This document shows, one piece after another, positions 17,928 through 27,024 of a DNA stretch of 64,000 nucleotides; the first letter of the stretch is position 1; every line of letters starts with the position of its first letter. The notes beneath the pieces were generated by a model. That model did not search any database. It was not told the origin of the DNA and was given only the letters and a program-made list of their open reading frames with translations. Location: positions 1 through 64,000 of the forward strand of contig NZ_FOQD01000011.1 of NCBI RefSeq assembly GCF_900113665.1, written 5' to 3'. The translations under genes and the position numbers were made by a program. This DNA comes from Planctomicrobium piriforme (GTDB lineage Bacteria > Planctomycetota > Planctomycetia > Planctomycetales > Planctomycetaceae).

Positions 17928-18731
17928 ATGAATCCCGTGTTGTCTCTCCCCAATCTTCTGACACTCCAGATGTCTGAAGTGCAGCCGCTTCTGTCGGTTC
18001 GCACTGTGGGTGAGTCAACGTCTGCTTGTCTGCCGGAAATCTCCGATGCCGACCTACGCGCCCAGGTTGTCGAACAGCTCGGGCACCTGAGCCAGTTCTT
18101 CCCGATCTGGGTGCATGTTCGGGTCGAGGGGGGACAGGTCGATCTGCGGGGTGGAGTCAGTTCCCTGGAGGAGCGCGGTCGGATTCTCGAGTCCGTCATG
18201 GCACTCGAAGGGGTCAAGGGAATTCGAGACCACCTGCAACTTGGGATTCGATCGTCGGCGGACTTTGATGACGGCGATCCATCCGCACTGCTGGCCTCTC
18301 TGTTTCAGATTGGCGTCGTATGGGCTGCGGTGGCGATTGCTGTGACTGCGTGGTGGATGTGGCCTCGTGCCTCACTGATTGCCGCGCAGCCGCAACCAGT
18401 ACCGGCGATTGTGGAATTTGGCGGGATGCCTGCGACGGGCGCCGTATTGACGCTGCACCCGCTGGATGCCTCAGCTTCGTCCGCAGTCCTGCCCCAAGGC
18501 CTTGTCGGCCGTGATGGCAGTGTGGAGTGGACGACTTATCAGCCTGGCGACGGATTGCCTCCCGGACGGTACCTGGTCACTGCACAGTGGAACCCAACTC
18601 TGGTGGTGAACGGGCAGTCGCAGCCGAGTCCCAATCTGTTGTCTGATGCCTTGTCCCGCCCGGCCACGTCGCCGTTGCGGCTGCATGTCAGTTCCGATCA
18701 GCAAACACCCTGGAAAATCGATCTCAAGTAA
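17928..18731 (+). CDS. BON-domain membrane protein with carboxypeptidase-regulatory-like tail
   Basis: The 267-aa protein has a BON-like domain near residues 38-102 (QVVEQLGHLSQFFPIWVHVRVEGGQVDLRGGV, then LEGVKGIRDHL). One membrane span lies near 128-150 (IGVVWAAVAIAVTAWWMW). The extracellular tail has VEFGGMPATGAVLTLHPLD and PPGRYLVTAQW, like a transthyretin-like fold. BON domains bind membranes or hydrophobic ligands. The same order is repeated in the third gene (19325). It lies 63 nt after the Rrf2 stop with no terminator, so co-transcription is possible. Confidence 0.75.
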   Translation: MNPVLSLPNLLTLQMSEVQPLLSVRTVGESTSACLPEISDADLRAQVVEQLGHLSQFFPIWVHVRVEGGQVDLRGGVSSLEERGRILESVMALEGVKGIRDHLQLGIRSSADFDDGDPSALLASLFQIGVVWAAVAIAVTAWWMWPRASLIAAQPQPVPAIVEFGGMPATGAVLTLHPLDASASSAVLPQGLVGRDGSVEWTTYQPGDGLPPGRYLVTAQWNPTLVVNGQSQPSPNLLSDALSRPATSPLRLHVSSDQQTPWKIDLK

Positions 18732-18784
18732 CGCCGACTGCGAGGCGGCAACAACGCATTGAAACCTTGCTCATGGGGGCCACC

Positions 18785-19243
18785 ATGCAACACCAACTCA
18801 ATCTCACCACAGAACTTCGCGCGAGCTCCGGCTCCATTGAACGATTGCGGATGCAGGGGGGCGTTGCCCGCTTTGCTTCAATCTCTTCAACGGATGCTTT
18901 ACTGCTCGAGAACGTGCAGATCTGCCTCACAAATCTGAGTCGTTCGCTGTCTGAGCGAGTTGAGATTCGCGTTCTCAACGGAGAAGTGTACCTGCGGGGA
19001 GAAGTCGTTTCCGCGCAGGAACAACACCGGTTGCTGCAGAATCTTTCTCAGCTCCCTGGAGTTCGCGATACTCATCATCGGCTCTCCCTGCCTCTCTCGG
19101 CACGCGTCAAAAACCTCGGCGTGCGCCTGCAATTGATTCTCGCCTTACTGACCGGAGCGGCCTGCGGCGCTGCCCTTGCTGTCTGGTGTCGGAATGCGTT
19201 TGCCGTATTTCCGACCGAACGAATGCGGCATGCTCCGGTGTAG
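18785..19243 (+). CDS. BON-domain protein with C-terminal membrane anchor
   Basis: The 152-aa product is started at the third in-frame candidate (MQHQLNLTTEL), which has GGGGG at ribosome-site spacing; TTG 18767 and ATG 18773 have none. The BON-like segment is residues 43-100 (ICLTNLSRSLSERVEIRVLNGEVYLRGEV, then LPGVRDTHHRLSLPL). One membrane span follows (LQLILALLTGAACGAALAVW), and then a short tail. It lacks the carboxypeptidase-like tail of its neighbours. Confidence 0.7.
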   Translation: MQHQLNLTTELRASSGSIERLRMQGGVARFASISSTDALLLENVQICLTNLSRSLSERVEIRVLNGEVYLRGEVVSAQEQHRLLQNLSQLPGVRDTHHRLSLPLSARVKNLGVRLQLILALLTGAACGAALAVWCRNAFAVFPTERMRHAPV

Positions 19244-19324
19244 CTGCCCACCTTCCCCAATGCCCTGCCTTTTTGTGCTTTCTCCATGATTGCGCCGTAT
19301 CCCACCCCAGTTCGAGGTTTTGCC

Positions 19325-20143
19325 ATGAAACCGACCCCTCCTCCAGGTCCGTCACGGCCGCAGCGCACACAGTCGAATCTCCCGACCCGGTTGCCCGACC
19401 TCGACACCATTGCAACGCCCGCCACACGGCCCACGCCAGTCGAGCATCAGGTCAACGATGAAAAGGTAAGAAAGCAGGTCGTCGAAGTGCTGGGCGAACT
19501 GGGCCAGCAGATGCGGATGAGCATTCATGTTCGCTCCGAACATGGAGACGTGTATTTGCGCGGCACCGTCGATACGTCCTACAACCGGCTGCTGGTGGTG
19601 AGTGTGGTTTCTCGACTGCCCGGCGTCAAAAAGATCCACGATGAAATCACTCTCGGTTCACAGTTTCACGGCAAGGCCGAAGCCAACCATGTCGGCAACG
19701 GCAATCGCAAGCGAAACCTCCAATTTGTCGGGATCGTCGCCGCAGTGGTGCTGCTGGCCGGGGCCTATGGTGCCTGGAGTCTGACGACAACCAGCCTGTC
19801 GGATTTCCCGGTTGTGGTCTTGTACGCCGGCAAGCCCGCTGACGGCGCAATTCTGACATTGCATCCGCTTGATCCGCAGCCGGCGAATGAAATCAAACGG
19901 CCGCTGGGACGTGTTGGCCCGGACGGCACAGTGGAATGGACGACGTTCGACCGCGGAGATGGTGTGCCGCCTGGCCGGTATGCCGTGACAGCGATCTGGC
20001 ATCCTCTGGTGCTGGTGAACGGCGAAACATTCTCACGCTCGAATGTCCTCGGCAAGGAATACCAGAAGAGCGATTCCACGCCGTTACGACTGGAGGTTTC
20101 TGCTCAGGCGCAGTCGCCTCTGCAGGTCGAACTGAAACGTTAA
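19325..20143 (+). CDS. BON-domain membrane protein with carboxypeptidase-regulatory-like tail (paralogue)
   Basis: The 272-aa product starts at MKPTPPPGPS, with GAGG upstream; an ATG at 19286 is an alternative. Residues 1-45 are Pro/Thr-rich. BON segment: VVEVLGELGQQMRMSIHVRSEHGDVYLRGTV, then LPGVKKIHDEITLG. Membrane span: FVGIVAAVVLLAGAYGAW. The tail VLYAGKPADGAILTLHPLD and PPGRYAVTAIWHPLVLVNGE matches the 17928 protein nearly point for point, so the two are paralogues. Together the three genes form a BON cassette. Confidence 0.75.
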   Translation: MKPTPPPGPSRPQRTQSNLPTRLPDLDTIATPATRPTPVEHQVNDEKVRKQVVEVLGELGQQMRMSIHVRSEHGDVYLRGTVDTSYNRLLVVSVVSRLPGVKKIHDEITLGSQFHGKAEANHVGNGNRKRNLQFVGIVAAVVLLAGAYGAWSLTTTSLSDFPVVVLYAGKPADGAILTLHPLDPQPANEIKRPLGRVGPDGTVEWTTFDRGDGVPPGRYAVTAIWHPLVLVNGETFSRSNVLGKEYQKSDSTPLRLEVSAQAQSPLQVELKR

Positions 20144-20190
20144 TTCTTTTGTCTCTTTTTTCGACGTCTGTATTCACTCGGGAGGCGCTT

Positions 20191-20211
20191 ATGCATTTTT
20201 GTCGCTGTTGA
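20191..20211 (+). CDS. possible 6-codon leader ORF, MHFCRC
   Basis: ATG CAT TTT TGT CGC TGT TGA is preceded by GGGAGG at five bases. It encodes two Cys codons out of six. It lies 122 nt upstream of a DUF1559 gene, and the space between contains a perfect dyad GTTCGG-T-CCGAAC (20216-20228) and a possible hairpin with GCCGG/CCGGC arms. The position suits an attenuator or upstream ORF, but translation is only inferred. Confidence 0.35.
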   Translation: MHFCRC

Positions 20212-20333
20212 ATTCGTTCGGTCCGAACCAACAGCAACCGCCGGATTTTTCATTGAAACGCCGGCAACTCTGACTTTTCTCGAATGTTTGAATTGGGTTG
20301 AACTCACACAGTCTTTCCACCAAGGAACCTCAC

Positions 20334-21506
20334 ATGCAATTTCGCAAACTGCAATCCCCGCGCAGTGAAGCCCGCCGCGGCGGATTCACCCTGATTGAAC
20401 TACTCGTTGTGATCGCGATCATCGCGATTCTGGTCGCCATTTTGCTGCCTGCCGTGCAGTCGGCTCGTGAAGCCGCACGTCGTTCGCAGTGCCTGAACAA
20501 TCTGAAGCAGGTTGGTCTGGCAATGCACAATTTCCACGATGCCAAGCAGAAGCTGCCCAGCAGCGGCCGTCCGACTGCCTCCGCCACCGTTCGCGTGGGC
20601 CTGTTCACCTACCTGCTTCCCTACATCGAGCAGAAGGGCCTGTGGGATCAGTACGACACCGGCTACAACTGGGACAAAGTCCAGAACACCCCGGTGACGT
20701 CGCTGCGGATCAAGACCTACGAATGCCCGTCGTCTCCGAAGCACAATAACGTGCTCGATCACAACCCGGACGGCTTCACTGGTTCTGACACGGCTGTTTG
20801 GGCCGGGTCTGTTGCAGTGGGCGACTACGCCGCCTCGCTGGGCAATTCGAAAGAACTCGGCACCGCCTGGGCGACCTATCAGGGGACCGCGACCGGTACG
20901 ACGACCTCGACCCAGACCAACGGCATCCCCAACATCATCGGCAGCTTCAAGGACACCACTGACTCGGCCAACGCCGGCAGCGGTGTTTCCGACACCGGGA
21001 TCACGACGAACGGCATGCTGCCGAAGAACTCGGCTCTGAAACTGGGCGACATCACCGACGGTCTTTCCAACACGATTGCCGTCTGGGAATCGGGCGGGCG
21101 TCCGTTCGTGTACCGTCGCGGTACCCAGGTGAGCAGCAACCTCGGTGCTCACCACACCAACGGCGGCGGCTGGGCACGTCCCGCCAGCGACATTCTGCTG
21201 GCCGGATCGAGCAAGGACGGCAAGGAACTCCCCCCCTCATCGTCGTACACCGGCCCCGGCATCTACATCAACCGCACCAACGGTTATGACCATGCCACCG
21301 AAACCTACGGCTCGACCGGCTACCCCGCTCCGTACGGCACGGAAGGCTCCAGCCAGCCCTACTCGTTCCACTCGGGCGGCGTCAACGTGCTGATGGGCGA
21401 CGGTTCTGCTCGCCTGCTCGACGAAGAAATGCTGATCTATGTGGCTGCCGCTCTCGTGACCCGAAACGGCGGTTCGGGCGAAGCCAACATCACTCAGAAC
21501 TTCTAA
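20334..21506 (+). CDS. DUF1559 pseudopilin-like protein
   Basis: The 390-aa protein starts MQFRKLQSPRSEARRGGFTLIELLVV; AAGGA precedes the ATG. The prepilin leader is cleaved after Gly before FTLIE, and the helix ends LLPAVQSAREAARRSQCLNNLKQVGLAMHNFHD. The C-terminal domain contains the H-S-G-G-V-N-V-L-M-G-D-G signature. Length and layout match other planctomycete DUF1559 proteins. A strong terminator follows at 21534. Confidence 0.9.
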   Translation: MQFRKLQSPRSEARRGGFTLIELLVVIAIIAILVAILLPAVQSAREAARRSQCLNNLKQVGLAMHNFHDAKQKLPSSGRPTASATVRVGLFTYLLPYIEQKGLWDQYDTGYNWDKVQNTPVTSLRIKTYECPSSPKHNNVLDHNPDGFTGSDTAVWAGSVAVGDYAASLGNSKELGTAWATYQGTATGTTTSTQTNGIPNIIGSFKDTTDSANAGSGVSDTGITTNGMLPKNSALKLGDITDGLSNTIAVWESGGRPFVYRRGTQVSSNLGAHHTNGGGWARPASDILLAGSSKDGKELPPSSSYTGPGIYINRTNGYDHATETYGSTGYPAPYGTEGSSQPYSFHSGGVNVLMGDGSARLLDEEMLIYVAAALVTRNGGSGEANITQNF

Positions 21507-21533
21507 TTTGCAAGTTTCCGCGAACCTGAATGC

Positions 21534-21571
21534 AGCGGCTCTGGTCTTTAGCGCCAGAGCCGCTGATTTTT
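21534..21571 (+). terminator. rho-independent terminator
   Basis: An 11-bp stem AGCGGCTCTGG (21534-21544) pairs with CCAGAGCCGCT (21554-21564), followed by GATTTTTAC. It ends the DUF1559 transcription unit. Confidence 0.9.
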
Positions 21572-21662
21572 ACACAAACCACCGTATTTCCTTATTGGGG
21601 GAGCGGTAAAGAAGAGGACGGCGAAAGGTTTTACTGCCCTGTTTGACTTGAAGGATTGCATC

Positions 21663-22157
21663 ATGATCTCATCCCGAAGCCCACGCGTGCCCGTTCGTGT
21701 TTCCGTTCCCAACCAGCCCCGGCTGGACTGGTCGGAAGTGACGCTGCGCTGTCGGGACGAGATCCCGGCCGCCGTCACGGAAGTGATGCGATCCATGGAG
21801 GGGCAGCCCTTTTCCGCGACGGACGGGTTTGCCGTCCAGTTGGCAACCACGGAGGCGCTGAACAGCGCGTTCTCGAAGTTCGTCAGATCGTCTGGCAATC
21901 GCCTGCAACTGCGGTTCGTCGTCTCCCCGGAACGAGTCTGGATCGAGATCGACGCCCCGGAGAACTGCCAGGCCTCAAGCTCTGAAACGACGTTGAGTAC
22001 GCAGTTGCCCCAACGCGATCGCCGCGTCTCGCTGGTCGAGGCGTACATGACGTACGTTGAGTACCGGAATGAAGGCCGTCAGGTCATTCTTAGCCGCGGT
22101 CGCGGACAGGGTGCGGCAGTGAGCGGCCCGCCGGCAGGCTATGACTTTCAGATCTGA
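21663..22157 (+). CDS. RsbW-like anti-sigma regulatory factor / ATP-binding fold, degenerate
   Basis: The 164-aa protein has the arrangement of the HATPase_c_2 / RsbW fold: LATTEALNSAFSKFVRSSGNRLQLRF (N-box helix and strand), VWIEIDAPEN (G1 region), then a final VSLVEAYMTYVEYRNEGRQVILSRGR. The N-box reads E-A-L-N rather than the usual E-x-x-x-N, and the G1 position lacks a D-x-G-x-G. ATP binding or kinase activity may therefore be lost. GAAGGA precedes the start ATG. It could act as a partner-switching protein; this is inference from the fold. Confidence 0.6.
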   Translation: MISSRSPRVPVRVSVPNQPRLDWSEVTLRCRDEIPAAVTEVMRSMEGQPFSATDGFAVQLATTEALNSAFSKFVRSSGNRLQLRFVVSPERVWIEIDAPENCQASSSETTLSTQLPQRDRRVSLVEAYMTYVEYRNEGRQVILSRGRGQGAAVSGPPAGYDFQI

Positions 22158-22188
22158 ACGGATTTGAAGGATCTTGAAATCTGAAACG

Positions 22189-22228
22189 CGAGAGCCAGCC
22201 GGTTTGTCCGGCTGGCTCTCGCTGTTTT
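22189..22228. terminator. bidirectional rho-independent terminator
   Basis: CGAGAGCCAGCCGG (22189-22202), loop TTTGT, CCGGCTGGCTCTCG (22208-22221), then CTGTTTTA. It lies between two convergent genes. Confidence 0.9.
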
Positions 22229-22245
22229 ACAGATGCGGCATTGAA

Positions 22246-22989
22246 TTACCGGCTCGCAATCGCCTGGGCGAGGGGACGCAGCACCTGGTCGATGACGTGG
22301 GCCTGCAGCAGCCGTTCGGCATCCGCCCGCAGTTCGTGGAGCGTGGCCTGAAACGACCCGCTATGCGGCAGGCTGCGGTACTGCCGTAGTGAGAAGTAGA
22401 CGCTGATCAGGTCTTCTGGATACTCGTTCCGCCGCACTTGATAGGCATTCGTACGGGTTTCGATCTGCAATCGGCATTGCCGACGGCAGTCGCTTCCCAG
22501 CAGCATGGTCAGGCTCGGCTCGAACTTCAGCGGTCGTGCGCCCGGCATCGACAGCAGCGAATCGAAGGCCGGCCCGATGCCCAGTGCTTCGGCCACAATC
22601 TCGTCCTGATTTCCCTTGTAGGCGAATTCGAACGCAAACATCAGGTCGAGCGCCTCGCAGTCGAGAGGACTGACCGACAGCATGAACGGCGCCAGTTCCA
22701 GGCAGAGTTGATGCTGTTCGATGGCGTCATCGAGCGAAACCGGGTTGACCACGCCGCTTCCGAGCCGCTTGGGTTCGAGATTCATCCAGCGATAGCTGGG
22801 CTGGTCTTTCTCTTCTTCCAGCACAAAATCGTTCACGTCGCGGCAATAGAAGTTCCGCATCGAGGGATACGTTTTCTGCACCCGGCCGAAGTAATCGAGG
22901 ACCGTTTCCCGCTGGGTCGACAACGGCATCTCGGTGTTGAGATACATGTTGACGAAATGGTCGTCGGACAACGCTCCGTAGTCGATCAT
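22246..22989 (-). CDS. conserved hypothetical protein, 247 aa
   Basis: The soluble protein begins MIDYGALSDDHFVNMYLNTEMPLSTQRETVLDYFGRVQKTYPSMRNFYCRDVNDF. It has a mixed alpha/beta middle, a FAFEFAYKGNQDEIVAEALG segment, and a helical tail. No transmembrane segment, signal peptide or catalytic motif was recognised. It stands alone between a terminator and a divergent MGMT gene. It shares no obvious similarity with neighbours. Function unknown. Confidence 0.65.
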   Translation of the reverse strand: MIDYGALSDDHFVNMYLNTEMPLSTQRETVLDYFGRVQKTYPSMRNFYCRDVNDFVLEEEKDQPSYRWMNLEPKRLGSGVVNPVSLDDAIEQHQLCLELAPFMLSVSPLDCEALDLMFAFEFAYKGNQDEIVAEALGIGPAFDSLLSMPGARPLKFEPSLTMLLGSDCRRQCRLQIETRTNAYQVRRNEYPEDLISVYFSLRQYRSLPHSGSFQATLHELRADAERLLQAHVIDQVLRPLAQAIASR

Positions 22990-23118
22990 CGAAAATGCAT
23001 TCCCAAGGGCGGACGTGGCAAGTGAATCTTCGGCACAAGATCGCTGACGCGGGCCGAACCGGGTATTCTATGAATGAGCGGGGACGGGGTCAAAAGGGCG
23101 ACGCAGACAGGGAATCGC

Positions 23119-23679
23119 ATGCAAACGTTGATCGTCGAAAATCGTGCTGATGTGGACAATGCAGTCGCTGCGTGCATCTTTCAGACAGACCTGGGCTGGT
23201 TCGGCCTGCGCGGGACGGAGAACGGCCTGACTGCGCTGACGTTCGGACATGCGGGGCGCACAGATGTCGTTCGCGTTCTACGGCAAGATGCGGAAGAAGG
23301 CGATCTTCCGAGATGGATGGAGCACGCCGTCGAACTGCTGCAGCAATTCAGTCGCGGCGAGTCTGTGGACCTCACGGAAATTCCGCTCGACATCTCCCAT
23401 CGCACCCCTTTTGAACGCCGCGTTCGCGAACAGCTTGCCAGAATCGGTTACGGGCAGACGATCAGCTATGGAGAACTCGCTGCCGCGGCTGGCAAACCAG
23501 GTGCTGCCCGAGCGGTGGGAACAGTCATGTCGAAAAACCCGGTGCCCTTGGTCATTCCCTGCCATCGAGTGCTCGCTGCAGGCGGCAAACTCGGCGGCTA
23601 CTCAGCGCCGTCTGGGCTGGCGATGAAGAGACGGCTGCTCGACATGGAATCCCTAGCTTGTGGTCAAAGCCGGGAATAA
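23119..23679 (+). CDS. ogt: methylated-DNA--protein-cysteine methyltransferase
   Basis: The 186-aa protein carries the alkyltransferase active site PCHRV with acceptor Cys148. Upstream is the DNA-binding helix-turn-helix (FERRVREQLARIGYGQTISYGELAAAAGKPGAARAVGTVMSKNPVPLVIP). It removes O6-alkyl groups from guanine in one suicide transfer. The N-terminal about 60 residues are the variable ribonuclease-like domain. I chose MQTLIVEN (AGGGA upstream) over an upstream ATG at 23074. Ada-type regulatory parts are absent, so this is the Ogt/MGMT type. Confidence 0.92.
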   Translation: MQTLIVENRADVDNAVAACIFQTDLGWFGLRGTENGLTALTFGHAGRTDVVRVLRQDAEEGDLPRWMEHAVELLQQFSRGESVDLTEIPLDISHRTPFERRVREQLARIGYGQTISYGELAAAAGKPGAARAVGTVMSKNPVPLVIPCHRVLAAGGKLGGYSAPSGLAMKRRLLDMESLACGQSRE

Positions 23680-23759
23680 CACGGCGAATACAGATCAGAC
23701 AATCTCCCGAAATGCAGCTCCATTCATCGAGAAGATCCGGTCGCTGACCCGCCGTTCAA

Positions 23760-26600
23760 TCATTGTGTCGCAGCGTTGGTGGACGCCACCGGCTTCTCTG
23801 CCGGTTTCACATGCAAAATCACCGGCGCGGACGCCGGGCCGTTTTTGTCGTTGGATTGGAGGTGGAACATCCGCGTCTGTTCCGGCGTCCAGGGCGATGC
23901 CGTGACGAAGAATTCGCGGACGCTTTTGTCCGCCGGCAGCAGCAGGCCGTTCAGGCCGATGTTGTCGACGTAGACGCCGTGCGGCAGGTTGCGACCGCAA
24001 TCCGCCGTACCGAAGGCGATCAGTTCCTTAAAGCCGTTCCGTTCGGCGACCACTTCCAGCATGATCGTTTCGCCGGGATGAATGACGAATTCCAGCGGAG
24101 ACGTTCCGTCATTCGGCAGCGGCTGTGCGCCTTTGGCGGCGGCGCGGATCACCAGCTCCAACGCCGGCATGCGAATGACTTTGATCTCTTCCCAGGCGGG
24201 AATGTCGTGCGTTACTTGTCGGCCTGCCACCTTGCCTGTCGCGGTGAGTTTAATGGCCTTGAGCTGTTCCGGCGTTGGGTCCGCGGCGTCGGCCGACAGA
24301 GACAGGACCCCAAAAGCCTCGATCTGCTCGGGTGCGATGGTCAGCGGCGTATTGATCGTCATCCCGGGGGGAAGATTGGCGGCGTCGATCATCAGTTGGC
24401 CGTCGAACTGATCGATTCGCGTGGCGTTGAACTTCACTTCGCAGCGATTTCCCAGATTGATCTGCGGCTTGCGATTCGCGAGCGAGACCGTGAAGTCAGG
24501 CGCTGCGGTGCGGATCGTGGCCGTATAAGCGAACTGCGCCCCTTCGCCTCCGCGGACATCCCGGATGCGAAGGACGTAGTCGCCGTCGGCCTGGGCAGTG
24601 AAAAACAGCTTTGAATCCTTGCCGGCTTCGCGACGGGCGGCATCGTCGTTTTCGTAGTAGAGCGGGAAGACCGGCAGGCCGTTCGGAATCAGCTCCGTCC
24701 CCGGCGGATGTTGTTCGACCACGTAACACGGCTCGCCCATCGCATGGGTCAATCCGCTGGTGTCGAAATAATTCCAGCGTCCGCCGCTGCCGGGGAAGAC
24801 GTCAAAACCCGAGTCCGGGCCGCGCGGCATGCGCCACAGCTTGACCACCTCGCCGTTGCAGTACAGAAACTGGTTGACGTCCATTTCTTCCCAGTTGAAG
24901 ACGCGGAAATCGTCAGCCTGAATACTGTTCTTGCCGCGAAACGTGAAATAGGAATCGCGGACCGCCTGCAACAGCACCCGTTCGACCGGCTTCCCCTCGG
25001 TATTGAGGATCTCGATGAAGGAATCGAGATCCGACTTCGATCTCGCCGCATTGATTTCGATCACCCAGGTTTCACCAGCTTTCGCGGTGAAGCGATAACA
25101 ATCGAGGTCTGAACCTGCGGCCGGAGAATCGATGGCCCCTTTGATGCGAATGGGAACAGCAATCTTCTGGGCCTGGGCTGGCTGGTCGTTCGGTTCGGTT
25201 TCCTTGGCGTCTGTCATCGGTGGCGCGGCCATCTCGACGGCAACCGCCGCTTCCGGCTCTGAGGGTGCGGTCGGCGCAGGCGGCTTCACGGCAGGCAGCG
25301 GCAGCAGTTCGAGAGAGCCGTTCAAGCGGCCAATCACAGCCCGTTCGCCACTGGGATCAGCAATGACGGCATCAACCACGTCCGGCTGATTCTCCAGCAG
25401 CTTCAACTCGGTGTAGTTTTTCGTTTCCCAGATTTTGATCGTGCGATCTTCGGCGGCGGTGATGAGCCGCGAGCCATCCTTCGAGAAGCAGAACGTTGCA
25501 ATGGGGGCTTCATGAGCGAATCGAGCCACAGTCAACGGGTTGATGCCTGGCTGATCGCCGAACTTGAGTTCCCAGATCCGCAGGCGATTGTCGGCTCCCG
25601 CCGCGAGGACCGCTTTGCCGTCCGGGCTGAAGCGAATCGCATATTGTTCTTTCTGCGGCTGCCCTAGCGTGTCGAGCCGTTCCCCATCGCGAACCCGCCA
25701 TAACTTACAGGTATCGTCCGCGCTGGCGCTCGCCAGCACTTTGCCGTCGGGACTGAAGGCGATGTCGTAGACCGCGCCATTGTGACCAGACAGCGTACGG
25801 ATCTGCTCGCCGTTTTCCGCGTTCCAGAGCATGATCTCTTTGTCATAGCTGCAAGTGGCGACCGTCTTGCCGTCGGGCGAAAGCGTGGCATCGAACACGA
25901 GATCGCGATGCCCTTTGAAGTCCCGTACTCGCACTCCGTCGGCCACATTCCATAAGGTGGCGATTCCGCCAGAACCTGCCACGCCAGACGCGTTGAGGAT
26001 CTGTGTGCCGTTCAAACAGAATTCCACCGATTCGACTTTGCCAGGCAACTCTCCCAACGTGCGGACGAGCTTCCAATCCTGCGGTGCGCCGGGGCCGGCA
26101 GCGAGGAGATCGATGCGGCCATAACGGGCTACCGCCAGCAACTTGCCGTCAGGTGAGAAGTCGAGTGCGGTGACAGGCGAGAGCTTGGTGCGGGATTCAA
26201 TGTGCGGTACCCGTAGTGTGAGACGATCAGGCTCGACCCCCGCAGGGCCTTTCGCTCCCTGTTCGATCCACAGCCGGACGAGTTCTCGTTCCGCTTCGGT
26301 TGGTTTCGCTTCCCCTTCCGGCGGCATCACTGGTTCGTCCACGCCCGAAATCAGCCGCCACATCCTGCTGCCTGCGGGGTCGCCAGGCAGCAGCGCGGGC
26401 TTCTCCTTGATCCCCTGTTGCAGCGCGGCAAAGGATTCGAGCGAGAACTCCCCTTCACGGTCTGAATCGTTATGGCAGCCTGCGCAATACTTCCGCAGCA
26501 GCGGCGCGACCTCTTTGTCGTAGTCGACTTTGGCATCAGCGGCAGCAGACACGGCTGGCAACAGCGACAGACAGACAATCAGACAGTTCCAGTGACGCAT
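23760..26600 (-). CDS. secreted protein with cytochrome-c-like motif, WD40 propeller and PPC domain
   Basis: The 946-aa product has a signal peptide (MRHWNCLIVCLSLLPAVSA), then YCAGCHN (C-x2-C-H, residues 39-43), a planctomycete PSC1-type cytochrome motif. Several WD40-like repeats follow (DFSPDGKLLAVAR, ATLSPDGKTVATCSYDKEIMLWN, IAFSPDGKVLASASADDTCKLWR, FSKDGSRLITAAEDRTIKIWE). Next is a pre-peptidase C-terminal-like domain (ETEPNDQPAQAQKI, GSDLDCYRFTAKAGETWVIEINA), then beta-rich modules. Heme attachment is expected from the motif but the rest of the protein is a scaffold. The gene has no same-strand neighbour. Confidence 0.8.
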   Translation of the reverse strand: MRHWNCLIVCLSLLPAVSAAADAKVDYDKEVAPLLRKYCAGCHNDSDREGEFSLESFAALQQGIKEKPALLPGDPAGSRMWRLISGVDEPVMPPEGEAKPTEAERELVRLWIEQGAKGPAGVEPDRLTLRVPHIESRTKLSPVTALDFSPDGKLLAVARYGRIDLLAAGPGAPQDWKLVRTLGELPGKVESVEFCLNGTQILNASGVAGSGGIATLWNVADGVRVRDFKGHRDLVFDATLSPDGKTVATCSYDKEIMLWNAENGEQIRTLSGHNGAVYDIAFSPDGKVLASASADDTCKLWRVRDGERLDTLGQPQKEQYAIRFSPDGKAVLAAGADNRLRIWELKFGDQPGINPLTVARFAHEAPIATFCFSKDGSRLITAAEDRTIKIWETKNYTELKLLENQPDVVDAVIADPSGERAVIGRLNGSLELLPLPAVKPPAPTAPSEPEAAVAVEMAAPPMTDAKETEPNDQPAQAQKIAVPIRIKGAIDSPAAGSDLDCYRFTAKAGETWVIEINAARSKSDLDSFIEILNTEGKPVERVLLQAVRDSYFTFRGKNSIQADDFRVFNWEEMDVNQFLYCNGEVVKLWRMPRGPDSGFDVFPGSGGRWNYFDTSGLTHAMGEPCYVVEQHPPGTELIPNGLPVFPLYYENDDAARREAGKDSKLFFTAQADGDYVLRIRDVRGGEGAQFAYTATIRTAAPDFTVSLANRKPQINLGNRCEVKFNATRIDQFDGQLMIDAANLPPGMTINTPLTIAPEQIEAFGVLSLSADAADPTPEQLKAIKLTATGKVAGRQVTHDIPAWEEIKVIRMPALELVIRAAAKGAQPLPNDGTSPLEFVIHPGETIMLEVVAERNGFKELIAFGTADCGRNLPHGVYVDNIGLNGLLLPADKSVREFFVTASPWTPEQTRMFHLQSNDKNGPASAPVILHVKPAEKPVASTNAATQ

Positions 26601-27024
26601 CAACCCTGCTCCCGAAAGACGCGGCAAAACGCCGTCGCCCCATCATATAAAAGATCGCCGACGCATGCATTCGCCAGCGAATTCGAAAACAGGAATTCGT
26701 ATTGGGGCATTCAAACGCGTTGCCAAAACTCCACAAACCGTCGTAGGCAGTTTCCATTTTCGGCGTTGTTGCCGGAATGCCACATTCTGGTACAGCAGCA
26801 ACAGTTGTTACAGAAATGCCGGATGCAGGAGGAACTCCGGCGAAAATCAAACGCTCCTGATTTCCCGCTGGCCGATTCCCGTTTAGAGCGCATAAAGATC
26901 AGGAACGGACGTCGCATCTTTCTGTGCGGGCAGGTGCAGGCGTCGTCGACAAGCCGGACGAAGTTGGTTCGCCTGGCAGTCTGTCGATCGATGTGATGCG
27001 GAGGAATTGAAAGAGGATTTTGCC
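26601..27024. other. divergent intergenic region upstream of the VPEID cassette
   Basis: This 424-base region shows no supported gene. An imperfect inverted repeat (GTTGTTGC to GCAGCAAC) lies at 26765-26802. A purine-rich AGAGGA tract at 27011-27016 is the ribosome site of the next gene. Confidence 0.35.

Noticed and set aside
23763..24614. Plus-strand frame of 283 codons
   Set aside because: It is antisense to the WD40/PPC gene and has no domain.
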